64,000 nt of DNA from Streptomyces prunicolor NBRC 13075 (GTDB taxonomy: Bacteria > Actinomycetota > Actinomycetes > Streptomycetales > Streptomycetaceae): positions 1-64,000 of the forward strand of contig NZ_BARF01000049.1 in NCBI RefSeq assembly GCF_000367365.1. Direction: 5' to 3'. The stretch's first letter is position 1. Each line of letters starts with the position of its first letter. Below the pieces are notes generated by a model. That model did no database searches. It saw only the letters and a program-made list of their open reading frames with translations, and was not told where the DNA came from. The translations under genes were made by a program, and so were the position numbers. Shown here piece by piece: positions 8,855 to 16,812 of this stretch.

Positions 8855-10216
8855 CTACATTCCGGCGATCAGTTTCTCCACCCTGTCGTCCACGGAACGG
8901 AACGGGTCCTTGCACAACACCGTGCGCTGGGCCTGGTCGTTGAGCTTGAGATGGACCCAGTCGACGGTGAAGTCCCGCCGCTGTTCCTGGGCCCTGCGGA
9001 TGAAGTCGCCGCGCAGCCGTGCCCGAGTGGTCTGCGGCGGAACGGACTTGCCCTCGAAGATCTTCAAGTCGTTGCAGATCCGGGCGGCTTGGCCCTTCCT
9101 CTCCAGGAGGTAGTAGAGCCCTCGGCGACGGTGGATGTCGTGGTAGGCGAGGTCGATCTGCGCGACCCGCGGGTGGGACATCGTCATGTTGTGCTTGGCC
9201 CGGTACCGCTCGATCAGCTGGTACTTCATGACCCAGTCGATCTCGGTCCCGATCCGGTCGAGGTCCTCGGCCTCGATCGAGTCCAGCACCCGGCCCCACA
9301 GTTCGAGGACCTGCTCGACGGTGCCGGTGCGGATGCCGCGGCGCTCGACGAAGTCCACGGCCTTCTCGTAGTACTCGCGCTGCACCTCGATCGCGGAGGC
9401 CTCGCGTCCGCTGGCCAGACGCACCTTGCGCCGGCCCGTGAGGTCGTGGCTGACCTCGCGGATCGCCCGGATCGGGTTCTCCAGGGTCAGGTCGCGCATC
9501 ACCGTGCCCGCCTCGATCATGCGCAGCACCAGGTCGGTGGCGCCGACCTTGAGCAGCATGGTCGTCTCGGACATGTTCGAGTCGCCCACGATGACGTGGA
9601 GACGGCGGTAGCGCTCGGCGTCCGCGTGCGGTTCGTCCCGGGTGTTGATGATGGGCCGGGAACGCGTCGTCGCCGAGGAGACGCCCTCCCAGATGTGTTC
9701 GGCGCGCTGGCTGACGCAGTACACGGCGCCGCGCGGAGTCTGGAGCACCTTGCCCGCGCCGCACAGAAGCTGACGCGTGACCAGGAACGGGATGAGGATG
9801 TCCGCGAGCCGGGAGAACTCGCCGTGCCGTGCCACCAGGTAATTCTCGTGGCAGCCGTACGAGTTGCCCGCCGAGTCGGTGTTGTTCTTGAAGAGGTAGA
9901 CGTCGCCCGCGATTCCCTCCTCGTGCAGGCGTCGTTCGGCGTCCACCAGGAGTCCTTCGAGAATGCGCTCGCCGGCTTTGTCGTGGGTGACCAGTTCGGT
10001 CACGTTGTCACATTCGGGGGTCGCGTATTCCGGATGTGAGCCCACGTCGAGATAGAGCCGGGCGCCGTTTCGCAGAAAGACATTGCTGCTGCGGCCCCAT
10101 GACACGACACGGCGGAAGAGGTACCGAGCCACTTCGTCGGGAGACAGACGCCGCTGTCCCCTGAACGTACACGTGACGCCGTACTCGTTCTCCAGCCCGA
10201 AAATGCGGCGGTCCAT
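8855..10216 (-). CDS. pafA: Pup--protein ligase PafA
   Basis: 453-residue glutamine-synthetase-fold ligase. It uses ATP to join the C-terminal glutamate of deamidated Pup to lysines of target proteins. The N-terminal GLENEYG motif carries metal-binding glutamates (E9, E11). The catalytic Asp equivalent is D57 in GARLYLDVGSHPEYATPECD. The conserved FKNNTDSAGNSYGCHENYL and PIINTRDEPHADAERYRRLH blocks are both present. Length matches the family. The ATG at 10216 follows the MFS gene stop by nine bases and lacks a visible Shine-Dalgarno, so it may depend on coupling or on leaderless initiation. The related dop lies about 5 kb away on the same strand. Confidence 0.97.
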   Translation of the reverse strand: MDRRIFGLENEYGVTCTFRGQRRLSPDEVARYLFRRVVSWGRSSNVFLRNGARLYLDVGSHPEYATPECDNVTELVTHDKAGERILEGLLVDAERRLHEEGIAGDVYLFKNNTDSAGNSYGCHENYLVARHGEFSRLADILIPFLVTRQLLCGAGKVLQTPRGAVYCVSQRAEHIWEGVSSATTRSRPIINTRDEPHADAERYRRLHVIVGDSNMSETTMLLKVGATDLVLRMIEAGTVMRDLTLENPIRAIREVSHDLTGRRKVRLASGREASAIEVQREYYEKAVDFVERRGIRTGTVEQVLELWGRVLDSIEAEDLDRIGTEIDWVMKYQLIERYRAKHNMTMSHPRVAQIDLAYHDIHRRRGLYYLLERKGQAARICNDLKIFEGKSVPPQTTRARLRGDFIRRAQEQRRDFTVDWVHLKLNDQAQRTVLCKDPFRSVDDRVEKLIAGM

Positions 10217-10225
10217 GACTGAACA

Positions 10226-11479
10226 TTACGCCCGATCGCCTGTGCTGAAACGGGGTTCGGCAGCACGGTTTGGATCATTTTCCGATGAAGCCGCAACGAC
10301 CGCACCCACGGCGGGAGCTGCGAGGACCCGCCCGGTGGTCAGCAGAACCAGCAACGACACGGCCCCCGCGACCCCCGGCACGGCGAACCCCCACAGCGCC
10401 CCACCGGCCTGTACGACCGGCCCCGCGACGCCCGTTCCGACCGACGCCCCCACGGTGAACGTGGTCACAAGCCACGAGAAAGCCTCGGTGACCGTCCCCT
10501 TGGGCGCGTGCCGGTCGACGATGATGAACGCGCAGGCGAGGGCGGGCGCCAGGAACACCCCGGCGAGCACGGTCAGCAGCACCATGGCCACCGCGCCCGG
10601 CATCAGCATCAGCGGCAGGTAACACGCCGCCAGCAGCCCCACCAGGACTCGCAGTCGCCGCTCCGGCACCCCGCTCCACTGCCGCGCCCCGTAGACCGTG
10701 CCGCCCAGCAGCGCGCCGAGACCGATCGCCGCCATCAGCCAGCCGTAGACCACGTCACCGCCGTGCCCGTCGGCGTACGGCACGGACGCGACCGTGATGG
10801 ACCCGAGCGCCATCCCGACGAACAGGAACGCGCCGAGGAGCGCCAGCAGCCCCGGCGAACGCAAGGCGCCCAGCCAGTGCGCCTCGCGCGGCGCCGAGCG
10901 CCACGCGCGCGAGGGCGGCGACACGACTACGGAGAGGGCGCCCAGCACCCCGATGACGTTCAGCACGAGCAGCGCCACGGGGGCGGACCACAGCGCCACG
11001 AACACCGTGACGAGCAACGGCCCGACGGTGAACATGACTTCCTGGGCGACCGCGTCCATGGCGTACGCCGTGTGCACCTGGTCCTCCCGGCGCAGCACCG
11101 CCGGCCACAGCGCCCGCAGACCGCCCTCCAGGGGCGGCGCGAAGAGACCGGCGGCCGCTACGGCGACGTAGGAGAGGGGCAGCGGATCGGTGCCCCAGAA
11201 GGCGAAGACGGCCATCGAGAGCGCCGACAGGACCGCGGCGGGCAGCTGCACACGCGGCTGCCCGTGGACGTCCACCAGCCGCCCCAGGAGGGGCTGCCCG
11301 ACCGCGTTGGCGATGCCGTAGACGGCCGCCAGCGCCCCCGCGAGGCTGTAGGTGCCACCCTCCGCGCGGATGAACAGCACGATCGCGATCGCGGCGGTGG
11401 CGTTCGGCAACCGCCCCACCAGCGTGCCCACCAGCAGCCGGGTGGCGTGCCTCGCCCTGAGGATCTCCAGATATCCCAC
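10226..11479 (-). CDS. MFS transporter
   Basis: 417-residue major facilitator protein with about 12 hydrophobic segments and a GRLVDVHGQPRV motif after helix 2-3 (MFS motif A-like GxLaDrxGrrR). It is probably a proton-linked exporter of unknown substrate. The GTG start at 11479 has a purine-rich GAGGGGGAGGG upstream. It is divergent from the LacI-type regulator at 11615, which likely controls it, and sits immediately upstream of pafA on the same transcript. That makes it a possible source of pafA expression. Confidence 0.85.
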   Translation of the reverse strand: MGYLEILRARHATRLLVGTLVGRLPNATAAIAIVLFIRAEGGTYSLAGALAAVYGIANAVGQPLLGRLVDVHGQPRVQLPAAVLSALSMAVFAFWGTDPLPLSYVAVAAAGLFAPPLEGGLRALWPAVLRREDQVHTAYAMDAVAQEVMFTVGPLLVTVFVALWSAPVALLVLNVIGVLGALSVVVSPPSRAWRSAPREAHWLGALRSPGLLALLGAFLFVGMALGSITVASVPYADGHGGDVVYGWLMAAIGLGALLGGTVYGARQWSGVPERRLRVLVGLLAACYLPLMLMPGAVAMVLLTVLAGVFLAPALACAFIIVDRHAPKGTVTEAFSWLVTTFTVGASVGTGVAGPVVQAGGALWGFAVPGVAGAVSLLVLLTTGRVLAAPAVGAVVAASSENDPNRAAEPRFSTGDRA

Positions 11480-11520
11480 GGCCTCGTACCGCCCTCCCCC
11501 TCACCGTCACGCATGAGGTT

Positions 11521-11550
11521 TTACGTATAACGTCCTCTGTCATACGTACC
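11521..11550. promoter_or_regulatory. Candidate operator pair between MFS and LacI genes
   Basis: Two TACGTA palindromes, at 11522-11527 and 11543-11548, have centres 21 bp apart (two helical turns) in the 135-bp divergent region. LacI-family dimers bind such palindromes, so autoregulation plus control of the exporter is plausible. The two sit in an AT-rich patch that stands out from its surroundings. Confidence 0.45.
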
Positions 11551-11614
11551 ATGTGCGCTGTTCGCGAGTCCATACGGAGTCCCTACGGGGTCCTCATCAA
11601 GGAGTAGTCCGACG

Positions 11615-12631
11615 GTGGCACCAGCCAGCACCCGCCCCACGAGCCGCGACGTCGCGCAGGCCGCCGGCGTCTCCCAGGCCGCGGTCTCCCTGGTGCTCGG
11701 CGACAAGTGGCGCGGCCGGGTCTCGGCCACGACCGCCGAACGCGTCCGCGAGGCCGCCCGCGACCTGGGCTACCGCCCCAACCTCGCCGCCCGCAACCTC
11801 CGCCTCGGCCGCACCCGCACCGTCCTGCTCGTGGTCCCGGTGCTGACGACGGAGTTCTTCGCCGGCGTCTACACGGGCGCCGCCCGGGTCGCCGCCGAAC
11901 ACGGCTTCGGCGTCGTCCTCTACCCCTCCCCCGAGGGCATCGGCCCCGCCCGCGACCCCTTCGCCTCCGCCCAGGCCGCCCTCGACGGCGTGATCGCCTC
12001 CTCCATGGCCGCCGACGCCCTCACCGCGATCCGCGGCGACCAGCTCCCCCTGGTGATGCTCGACAGCGACCCCGAGGGCAGCCTCGGCGCGGCCACGGTC
12101 AACCTGGACATCGCCGACGGCGTCCGCCAGGTCGCCGAGCACCTGCTGGGCCTGGGCCACCGCGACTTCCTGCACCTGGCCGCCGACGTCCCGTCCTGGA
12201 CCTTCGAGGTACGCGCGCGTGAACTCGCCGCACGGGTGGGCTCCGTGGCAGGCACCTCGGTACGAACGACCCGCGCCCCCATCTCGATCGAGGGCGCCCA
12301 GGCCGCCGCCGAAGCCGCCCTCGCCGACCCGGGGTCGCGGGTGACCGCCCTGGTCTGCGACGACGACAAACTCGCCGCCGGCGCCTACAAGGCGGCCCGC
12401 CGCCTGGGCCTGCGCATCCCCGACGACCTCTCCATCACCGGCCTCGACGACCTCGCCCTCGCCACCGCCATCGACCCGGAACTGACCACCGTCCGCCTCG
12501 ACGCCGAACTCTTCGGAGAACACGGCATGCGCGCCCTCCTGGCGGTCCTGGACGGCCGCGTACCGGAGGAGGGGGACATCCCGGTGGAACTGGTCGTACG
12601 AGGGTCTACGGGGCCACCAGGCGCCGCCTGA
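11615..12631 (+). CDS. LacI-family transcription regulator
   Basis: 338-residue regulator. The HTH is at residues 9-35 (SRDVAQAAGVSQAAVSLVLG), followed by the hinge-helix LGYRPNLAARNLR and a periplasmic-binding-protein-like sensor domain (TEFFAGVYTGAARVAAEHGF ... LSITGLDDLALATAIDPELTTV). It probably senses a sugar or related small molecule and represses the divergent MFS gene. The start is GTG 11615 with AAGGAG ten bases upstream. Confidence 0.92.
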   Translation: MAPASTRPTSRDVAQAAGVSQAAVSLVLGDKWRGRVSATTAERVREAARDLGYRPNLAARNLRLGRTRTVLLVVPVLTTEFFAGVYTGAARVAAEHGFGVVLYPSPEGIGPARDPFASAQAALDGVIASSMAADALTAIRGDQLPLVMLDSDPEGSLGAATVNLDIADGVRQVAEHLLGLGHRDFLHLAADVPSWTFEVRARELAARVGSVAGTSVRTTRAPISIEGAQAAAEAALADPGSRVTALVCDDDKLAAGAYKAARRLGLRIPDDLSITGLDDLALATAIDPELTTVRLDAELFGEHGMRALLAVLDGRVPEEGDIPVELVVRGSTGPPGAA

Positions 12632-12646
12632 GGCGGCTGCTACGAC

Positions 12647-12679
12647 GTGTGCCCCGGCCGATCACCGGCCGGGGCACAC
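12647..12679. terminator. Bidirectional terminator between lacI-type gene and prcA
   Basis: Perfect 14-bp stem GTGTGCCCCGGCCG / CGGCCGGGGCACAC with loop ATCAC, placed between convergent genes. Confidence 0.88.
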
Positions 12680-12701
12680 GAGGAACCTGATTGCTGCCGG
12701 C

Positions 12702-13451
12702 TCACTTCTCGTCGTCGGGCTCGTCGTCGCCGTCCGACGAGGTGTCCGGGTTCTCGCCCTCCAGCAGGCGGGCCAGCTGACGGCCGACGATCCGCTTGAA
12801 CTTGCGGGCCTGCGGACGCGTACGGTCCAGCACCGCGACCTCAAGGCGCTCGGCGGGGATCTCCCGCTCGCTGCCGTTCGTGTCACGGGACAGGGCCTGC
12901 ACGGCCAGCTTGAGCGCCTCCGCGAGGGTCATGCCGTCGCGGTGGCGCTGGTCCAGATAGCTGCTGATCGTCTCGGCGTTGCCACCGACCGCGACCGAGC
13001 CGTGCTCGTCCACGATCGAACCGTCGTGCGGCAGCCGATAGATCTGGTCACCGTCCGTCGTGTCCCCGACCTCCGCGACGACCAGCTCCACCTCGTACGG
13101 CTTCTCGGCCGCACTGGAGAAGATCGTGCCGAGCGTCTGGGCGTAGACGTTGGCGAGACCGCGCGCGGTCACATCCGCACGGTCGTAGGTGTAACCGCGC
13201 ATGTCGGCGTACCTGACGCCGCCGATCCGCAGGTTCTCGTACTCGTTGTATTTTCCGGCGGCCGCGAACCCGATCCGGTCGTAGATCTCGCTGAACTTGT
13301 GCAGCGCACGGGACGGGTTCTCGCCGACGAAGACAATGCCGTCGGCGAACTGCAGCACGACCAGGCTGCGGCCACGGGCGATGCCCTTGCGGGCGTACTC
13401 CGCCCGGTCGGCCATCGCCTGCTGGGGTGAGACATAGAACGGCGTCGACAC
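12702..13451 (-). CDS. prcA: 20S proteasome alpha subunit
   Basis: 249-residue alpha-type subunit. It forms the outer rings of the 20S core and docks the ATPase ring. The N-terminal gate segment is STPFYVSPQQAMADRAEYARKGIARGRSLVV. The Ntn-fold body is complete, and the tail is acidic (EGENPDTSSDGDDEPDDEK). It lacks a catalytic N-terminal Thr, as expected of alpha subunits. The start is GTG 13451 with a GAGAGGGA-type site upstream. It follows prcB after 70 bp with no terminator, so the two are co-transcribed. Confidence 0.97.
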   Translation of the reverse strand: MSTPFYVSPQQAMADRAEYARKGIARGRSLVVLQFADGIVFVGENPSRALHKFSEIYDRIGFAAAGKYNEYENLRIGGVRYADMRGYTYDRADVTARGLANVYAQTLGTIFSSAAEKPYEVELVVAEVGDTTDGDQIYRLPHDGSIVDEHGSVAVGGNAETISSYLDQRHRDGMTLAEALKLAVQALSRDTNGSEREIPAERLEVAVLDRTRPQARKFKRIVGRQLARLLEGENPDTSSDGDDEPDDEK

Positions 13452-13521
13452 CGGTATCCGTCCCTCTCTTTAAAGTTCCGTCGAAGTCACTGGATCACCT
13501 TGAATGAGAACGGGCCCTCGG

Positions 13522-14367
13522 TCAGAGCAGCGCGGCGCGCGGGCCGTCGGGCTGCTGCAGTCGCCGTTCCAGGATCGAGCGGGCGATCTCGGAGGACTCG
13601 TCGTCGGTGAGCCGGCGGAAGCCGTCCTCGGTGATCACGGTGACGATCGGGTAGATCCGGCGGGCGACATCGGGACCACCGGTCGCCGAGTCGTCGTCAG
13701 CCGCGTCGTAGAGCGCCTGGACCACGAGGGTCGTGGCCTCGGCCTCGGTCAGTCCGTCGTGGAAGAGCTTCTTCATGGCGCCCCGCGCGAACACCGAACC
13801 GGAGCCGGTGGCCGCGTAGCCGAGCTCCTGGGAACGGCCGCCCGTCACGTCGTAGGAGAAGATGCGGCCGATGCCGCGGTCCACGTCGAAGCCGGCGAAG
13901 AGCGGGACCACGGCAAGGCCCTGCATGGCCATGCCGAGGTTGGAACGGATCATGGTGGACAGTCGGTTCGCCTTGCCCTCCAGGGAGAGTTGGGCGCCTT
14001 CGACCTTCTCGAAGTGCTCCAGCTCCAACTGGAAGAGCTTGACCATCTCGACGGCGAGACCGGCGGTGCCGGCGATGCCAACAGCCGAGTACTCGTCCGC
14101 GGGGAACACCTTCTCGATGTCCCGCTGCGCGATGACATTGCCCATGGTGGCCCGCCGGTCACCGGCGAGCACCACGCCACCGGGGAACGTGACAGCGACG
14201 ATCGTCGTGCCGTGCGGAGCCTCGATGACGCCCTGGGTGGGCGGCAGTTGCCGGTTGCCCGGGAGCATCTCCGGCTGATGGTCGGAGAGGAAGTCCATGA
14301 AGGACGACGACCCAGGCGTCAGGAAGGCAGCTGGTAGACGCCCGGTGCTACGAGTGTTGGCTTCCAC
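13522..14367 (-). CDS. prcB: 20S proteasome beta subunit
   Basis: 281-residue precursor of the catalytic subunit. A 53-residue propeptide ends ...PHG, and autocleavage would expose Thr54 of TTIVAVTFPGGVVLAGDRRATMG. Lys/Asp of the active site lie in the following GDRRA block, and SGSGSVFARG is present near residue 190. It starts at GTG 14367 and overlaps the 3' end of the endonuclease-like gene by 49 bp, which is an unusual arrangement for a core enzyme. It assembles with PrcA into the alpha7-beta7-beta7-alpha7 core that degrades pupylated proteins. Confidence 0.97.
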   Translation of the reverse strand: MEANTRSTGRLPAAFLTPGSSSFMDFLSDHQPEMLPGNRQLPPTQGVIEAPHGTTIVAVTFPGGVVLAGDRRATMGNVIAQRDIEKVFPADEYSAVGIAGTAGLAVEMVKLFQLELEHFEKVEGAQLSLEGKANRLSTMIRSNLGMAMQGLAVVPLFAGFDVDRGIGRIFSYDVTGGRSQELGYAATGSGSVFARGAMKKLFHDGLTEAEATTLVVQALYDAADDDSATGGPDVARRIYPIVTVITEDGFRRLTDDESSEIARSILERRLQQPDGPRAALL

Positions 14368-14624
14368 GCGTTTCCTTCCAGGTAGTCGGCAGCTCGGTAC
14401 ACAGCTGCGGGGTCATCCCTCAACAGGCCGATGCCGGAATTGCAGTTGAAGCACAGTACGCCTCGGACCCTACCCGTCTGGTGGCAGTGATCCACATGAA
14501 CGGCGGAGGCATTCCGATGCCCCTGTGAACTCGGCTGGCTCACCCCGAATCGCACGCGATTCGTGCACTCGGATGCGAAGACTGCGTGCGGCTTGGACTC
14601 GCCACACCGCACGCAGCACTTCAT
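14319..14624 (-). CDS. Endonuclease VII-like HNH protein
   Basis: Small HNH nuclease-type protein of the recombination endonuclease VII family (phage T4 gp49-like, resolving branched DNA). Zinc ligands are visible as CCVRCGESK near the N-terminus and LCFNCNSGIGLL. The catalytic core reads HVDHCHQTGRVRGVLC. Starting at ATG 14624 gives 101 residues; a GTG at 14645 in the same frame would add seven. Its 3' end overlaps prcB by 49 bp, and it lies 59 bp after pup. The same gene sits between prcB and pup in S. coelicolor. Its role in proteasome biology is unknown. Confidence 0.88.
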   Translation of the reverse strand: MKCCVRCGESKPHAVFASECTNRVRFGVSQPSSQGHRNASAVHVDHCHQTGRVRGVLCFNCNSGIGLLRDDPAAVYRAADYLEGNAWKPTLVAPGVYQLPS

Positions 14625-14678
14625 CTTCGACTCGCCTGCCACCACGCCACCCCGTTCACCTTCGAATCGAAGGGTAGA

Positions 14679-14694
14679 GCGGCCTACTGGCCGC
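14679..14694 (-). terminator. Hairpin over the pup stop codon
   Basis: GCGGCC, loop, GGCCGC spanning the TAG stop of pup (14684-14686). The stem is short, with no U-tract, so it may be an attenuator, a processing site or an RNA-stability element. Confidence 0.35.
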
Positions 14695-14902
14695 CCTTCT
14701 GAACGAAGGAGCGCACGAAGTCCTCGGCGTTCTCTTCGAGTACGTCGTCGATCTCGTCCAGAACCGAGTCGACATCGTCGCTCAGCTTCTCGTGGCGCTC
14801 CTTGAGTTCATCGGAAGCCTCCGTCTCAACGGCCTGCTCCTCGACCTCCTCGGTAGAGCGCGTCGCCTTCTGCTGTCCGCCGCCGGTGTCCTTGGTCGCC
14901 AT
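14684..14902 (-). CDS. pup: Prokaryotic ubiquitin-like protein Pup
   Basis: 72-residue, intrinsically disordered, highly charged tag. The sequence starts MATKDTGGGQQ, has the Arc/Mpa-binding helix around residues 30-60 (HEKLSDDVDSVLDEIDDVLE) and ends FVQKGGQ. The C-terminal Gln must be deamidated to Glu by Dop before ligation. ATG 14902 is chosen over the GTG three codons earlier, with GTGAGGG just upstream. It lies 155 bp after dop, beyond a hairpin, so it may be transcribed more strongly than dop from its own promoter. Confidence 0.97.
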   Translation of the reverse strand: MATKDTGGGQQKATRSTEEVEEQAVETEASDELKERHEKLSDDVDSVLDEIDDVLEENAEDFVRSFVQKGGQ

Positions 14903-14941
14903 AACCCTCACCCCGCTCGGTTCGACGTTCTTGATCAGACC

Positions 14942-14995
14942 CTACTTGCAGGGACTGACATCGGCCCCGCAGTTCCTACAACGTACGGCGGCCAT
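14942..14995 (-). CDS. Candidate 17-residue Cys-rich micro-ORF
   Basis: Short frame between dop and pup that reads MAAVRCRNCGADVSPCK and stops at TAG 14942. CxxC plus a third Cys resemble half of a zinc ribbon. There is no strong ribosome binding site, and the frame could be chance. It is listed because such a motif is unlikely in an untranslated leader and would be missed by length cut-offs. Confidence 0.3.
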   Translation of the reverse strand: MAAVRCRNCGADVSPCK

Positions 14996-15049
14996 CTCGA
15001 TGATTCCCGGCCACCGGACATTCCACCCTGCCCGGCGCCCGGAACCCGA

Positions 15050-15077
15050 GGGTCCTGTCAGCCGCCCGACAGGACCC
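15050..15077 (-). terminator. Terminator-like hairpin over the dop stop codon
   Basis: GGGTCCTGTC (15050-15059) pairs perfectly with GACAGGACCC (15068-15077). The right arm and loop contain the last codons of dop and its TGA (15058-15060). Ribosomes finishing dop would melt the stem, so it may act as an attenuator between dop and pup. Confidence 0.6.
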
Positions 15078-16569
15078 TGACCAGGTCTTCCGCGGTTCGG
15101 CAGCGGTCAAGGAGCTCCTTGACGTGATTACGCGTTCCGCGAAGCGGTTCCAGGGTTGGGACGCGCTGGAGCGAGTCCCGGCCCGGGAGGTCGAAGATCA
15201 CGGAGTCCCAGGAGGCCGCCGCGACGTCGTCGGCGTACTGCTCCAGGCAGCGTCCGCGGAAGTACGCGCGCGTGTCCTCCGGAGGCGTCGTACGCGCCCG
15301 CTCGACCGTGTCCTCGTCCAGCAGGCGCTTGATGCGGCCGCGGGCCACCAGGCGGTTGTAGAGGCCCTTCTCGGCCCGTACGTCCGCGTACTGGAGGTCG
15401 ACCAGCTGCAGCCGGGCCGCGTCCCAGTCGAGGCCGTCGCGGCGCCGGTAGCCCTCCATGAGCTCGCGCTTGGCGACCCAGTCCAGTTCGCCGGCCAGGC
15501 TCATCGGGTCGTTCTCCAGCCGGTTGAGCGTGTCCTCCCAGCGGGCCAGCACGTCCTTGGTCTGGTCGTCCGCGTCGGAGCCGTAGCGCTCCTCGACGTA
15601 TTTGCGGGAGAGCTCGAAGTACTCCATCTGCAGCTGGACCGCGGTGAGGGTCCGGCCGCTGCGGAGGGTGACCAGGCGCTTGAGAGTGGGGTCGTGGGAG
15701 ACCTGGTGGAGGGTGCGGACGGGTTGGTCCACGGCCAGGTCGACGGCGATGAAGCCGTCCTCGATCATGGAGAGGACGAGGGCCGTGGTGCCGAGCTTCA
15801 GATACGTCGAGATCTCGGAGAGGTTCGCGTCGCCGATGATCACGTGCAGGCGGCGGTACTTCTCGGCGTCCGCGTGCGGTTCGTCGCGGGTGTTGATGAT
15901 CGGGCGCTTGAGGGTGGTCTCCAGACCGACCTCGACCTCGAAGTAGTCGGCGCGCTGGCTGAGCTGGAAGCCGTGCTCGTGCCCGTCCTGGCCGATGCCG
16001 ACGCGGCCCGCTCCGGTGACGACCTGGCGCGAGACGAAGAAGGGTGTCAGATGGCGCACGATGTCCGAGAAGGGGGTCTCCCGCTTCATCAGATAGTTCT
16101 CGTGCGTGCCGTAGGAGGCGCCCTTGTTGTCGGTGTTGTTCTTGTAGAGATGGATCGGCTGGGCGCCCGGGAGTTGGGCCGCGCGCTCCGCGGCCTCCGC
16201 CATGATGCGCTCGCCGGCCTTGTCCCACAGGACGGCGTCCATGGGGTTGGTGACCTCGGGGGAGCTGTACTCCGGGTGCGCGTGGTCGACGTAGAGCCGT
16301 GCGCCGTTGGTGAGGATGACATTGGCCAGGCCGATGTCCTCGTCGGTGAGCTGGCTGGAGTCGGCGGCCTCCCGGGCGAGGTCGAAGCCTCGCGCGTCCC
16401 GCAGCGGATTCTCCTCCTCGAAGTCCCAGCGGGCCCGCCTGGCCCGGTGCATCGCCGCCGCGTAGGCGTTGACGATCTGGGACGAGGTGAGCATGGCATT
16501 GGCGTTGGGGTGGCCGGGGACGGAGATCCCGTACTCCGTCTCGATGCCCATTACTCGCCGTACGGTCAT
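15058..16569 (-). CDS. dop: Depupylase/deamidase Dop
   Basis: 503-residue homologue of PafA that deamidates the C-terminal Gln of Pup and removes Pup from conjugates, with ATP as cofactor. GIETEYG near residues 8-14 carries the metal ligands. The catalytic Asp equivalent is D95 in GARLYVDHAHPEYSSPE. The insert between residues about 40 and 80 (the Dop loop) distinguishes it from PafA. KNNTDNKGASYGTHENYL and INTRDEPHADAEKYRRLH are conserved. The start is ATG 16569 with a strong AAGGAGG. It opens the dop-pup-prcBA gene run. Confidence 0.97.
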   Translation of the reverse strand: MTVRRVMGIETEYGISVPGHPNANAMLTSSQIVNAYAAAMHRARRARWDFEEENPLRDARGFDLAREAADSSQLTDEDIGLANVILTNGARLYVDHAHPEYSSPEVTNPMDAVLWDKAGERIMAEAAERAAQLPGAQPIHLYKNNTDNKGASYGTHENYLMKRETPFSDIVRHLTPFFVSRQVVTGAGRVGIGQDGHEHGFQLSQRADYFEVEVGLETTLKRPIINTRDEPHADAEKYRRLHVIIGDANLSEISTYLKLGTTALVLSMIEDGFIAVDLAVDQPVRTLHQVSHDPTLKRLVTLRSGRTLTAVQLQMEYFELSRKYVEERYGSDADDQTKDVLARWEDTLNRLENDPMSLAGELDWVAKRELMEGYRRRDGLDWDAARLQLVDLQYADVRAEKGLYNRLVARGRIKRLLDEDTVERARTTPPEDTRAYFRGRCLEQYADDVAAASWDSVIFDLPGRDSLQRVPTLEPLRGTRNHVKELLDRCRTAEDLVRVLSGG

Positions 16570-16761
16570 GCGGCCCTCCTTGCCCGGCGGCGCCCTCGGT
16601 CGGGGGCACCGCTCAAGTACCGCTGGCGCTCCGGTGCGTGTGCGGTGCCCGTCCCCGCACTGCGCGACTCGGCGGTACCGAAGAGCCTAGAACGGCTTTG
16701 CGCTGGTGGGGAGATCATTTGCGTCATTGCCTCGCGCGCCCCTTGTTCGGTCATGGCCTGA

Positions 16762-16803
16762 AAAACAGTCGGCTGCGGGTACCCGCCGAGGGCACCCGCA
16801 GCC
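16762..16803 (-). terminator. Intrinsic terminator after arc
   Basis: GGCTGCGGGT (16771-16780) pairs with ACCCGCAGCC (16794-16803). On the minus strand the stem is followed by GACTGTTTTTC, a real U-tract. It begins nine bases after the arc TAA and separates arc from dop. The remaining ~190 bp before dop holds only the dop ribosome binding site and a possible TAGGCT -10 near 16686-16691. Confidence 0.85.
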
Positions 16804-16812
16804 GCCCTGTTC

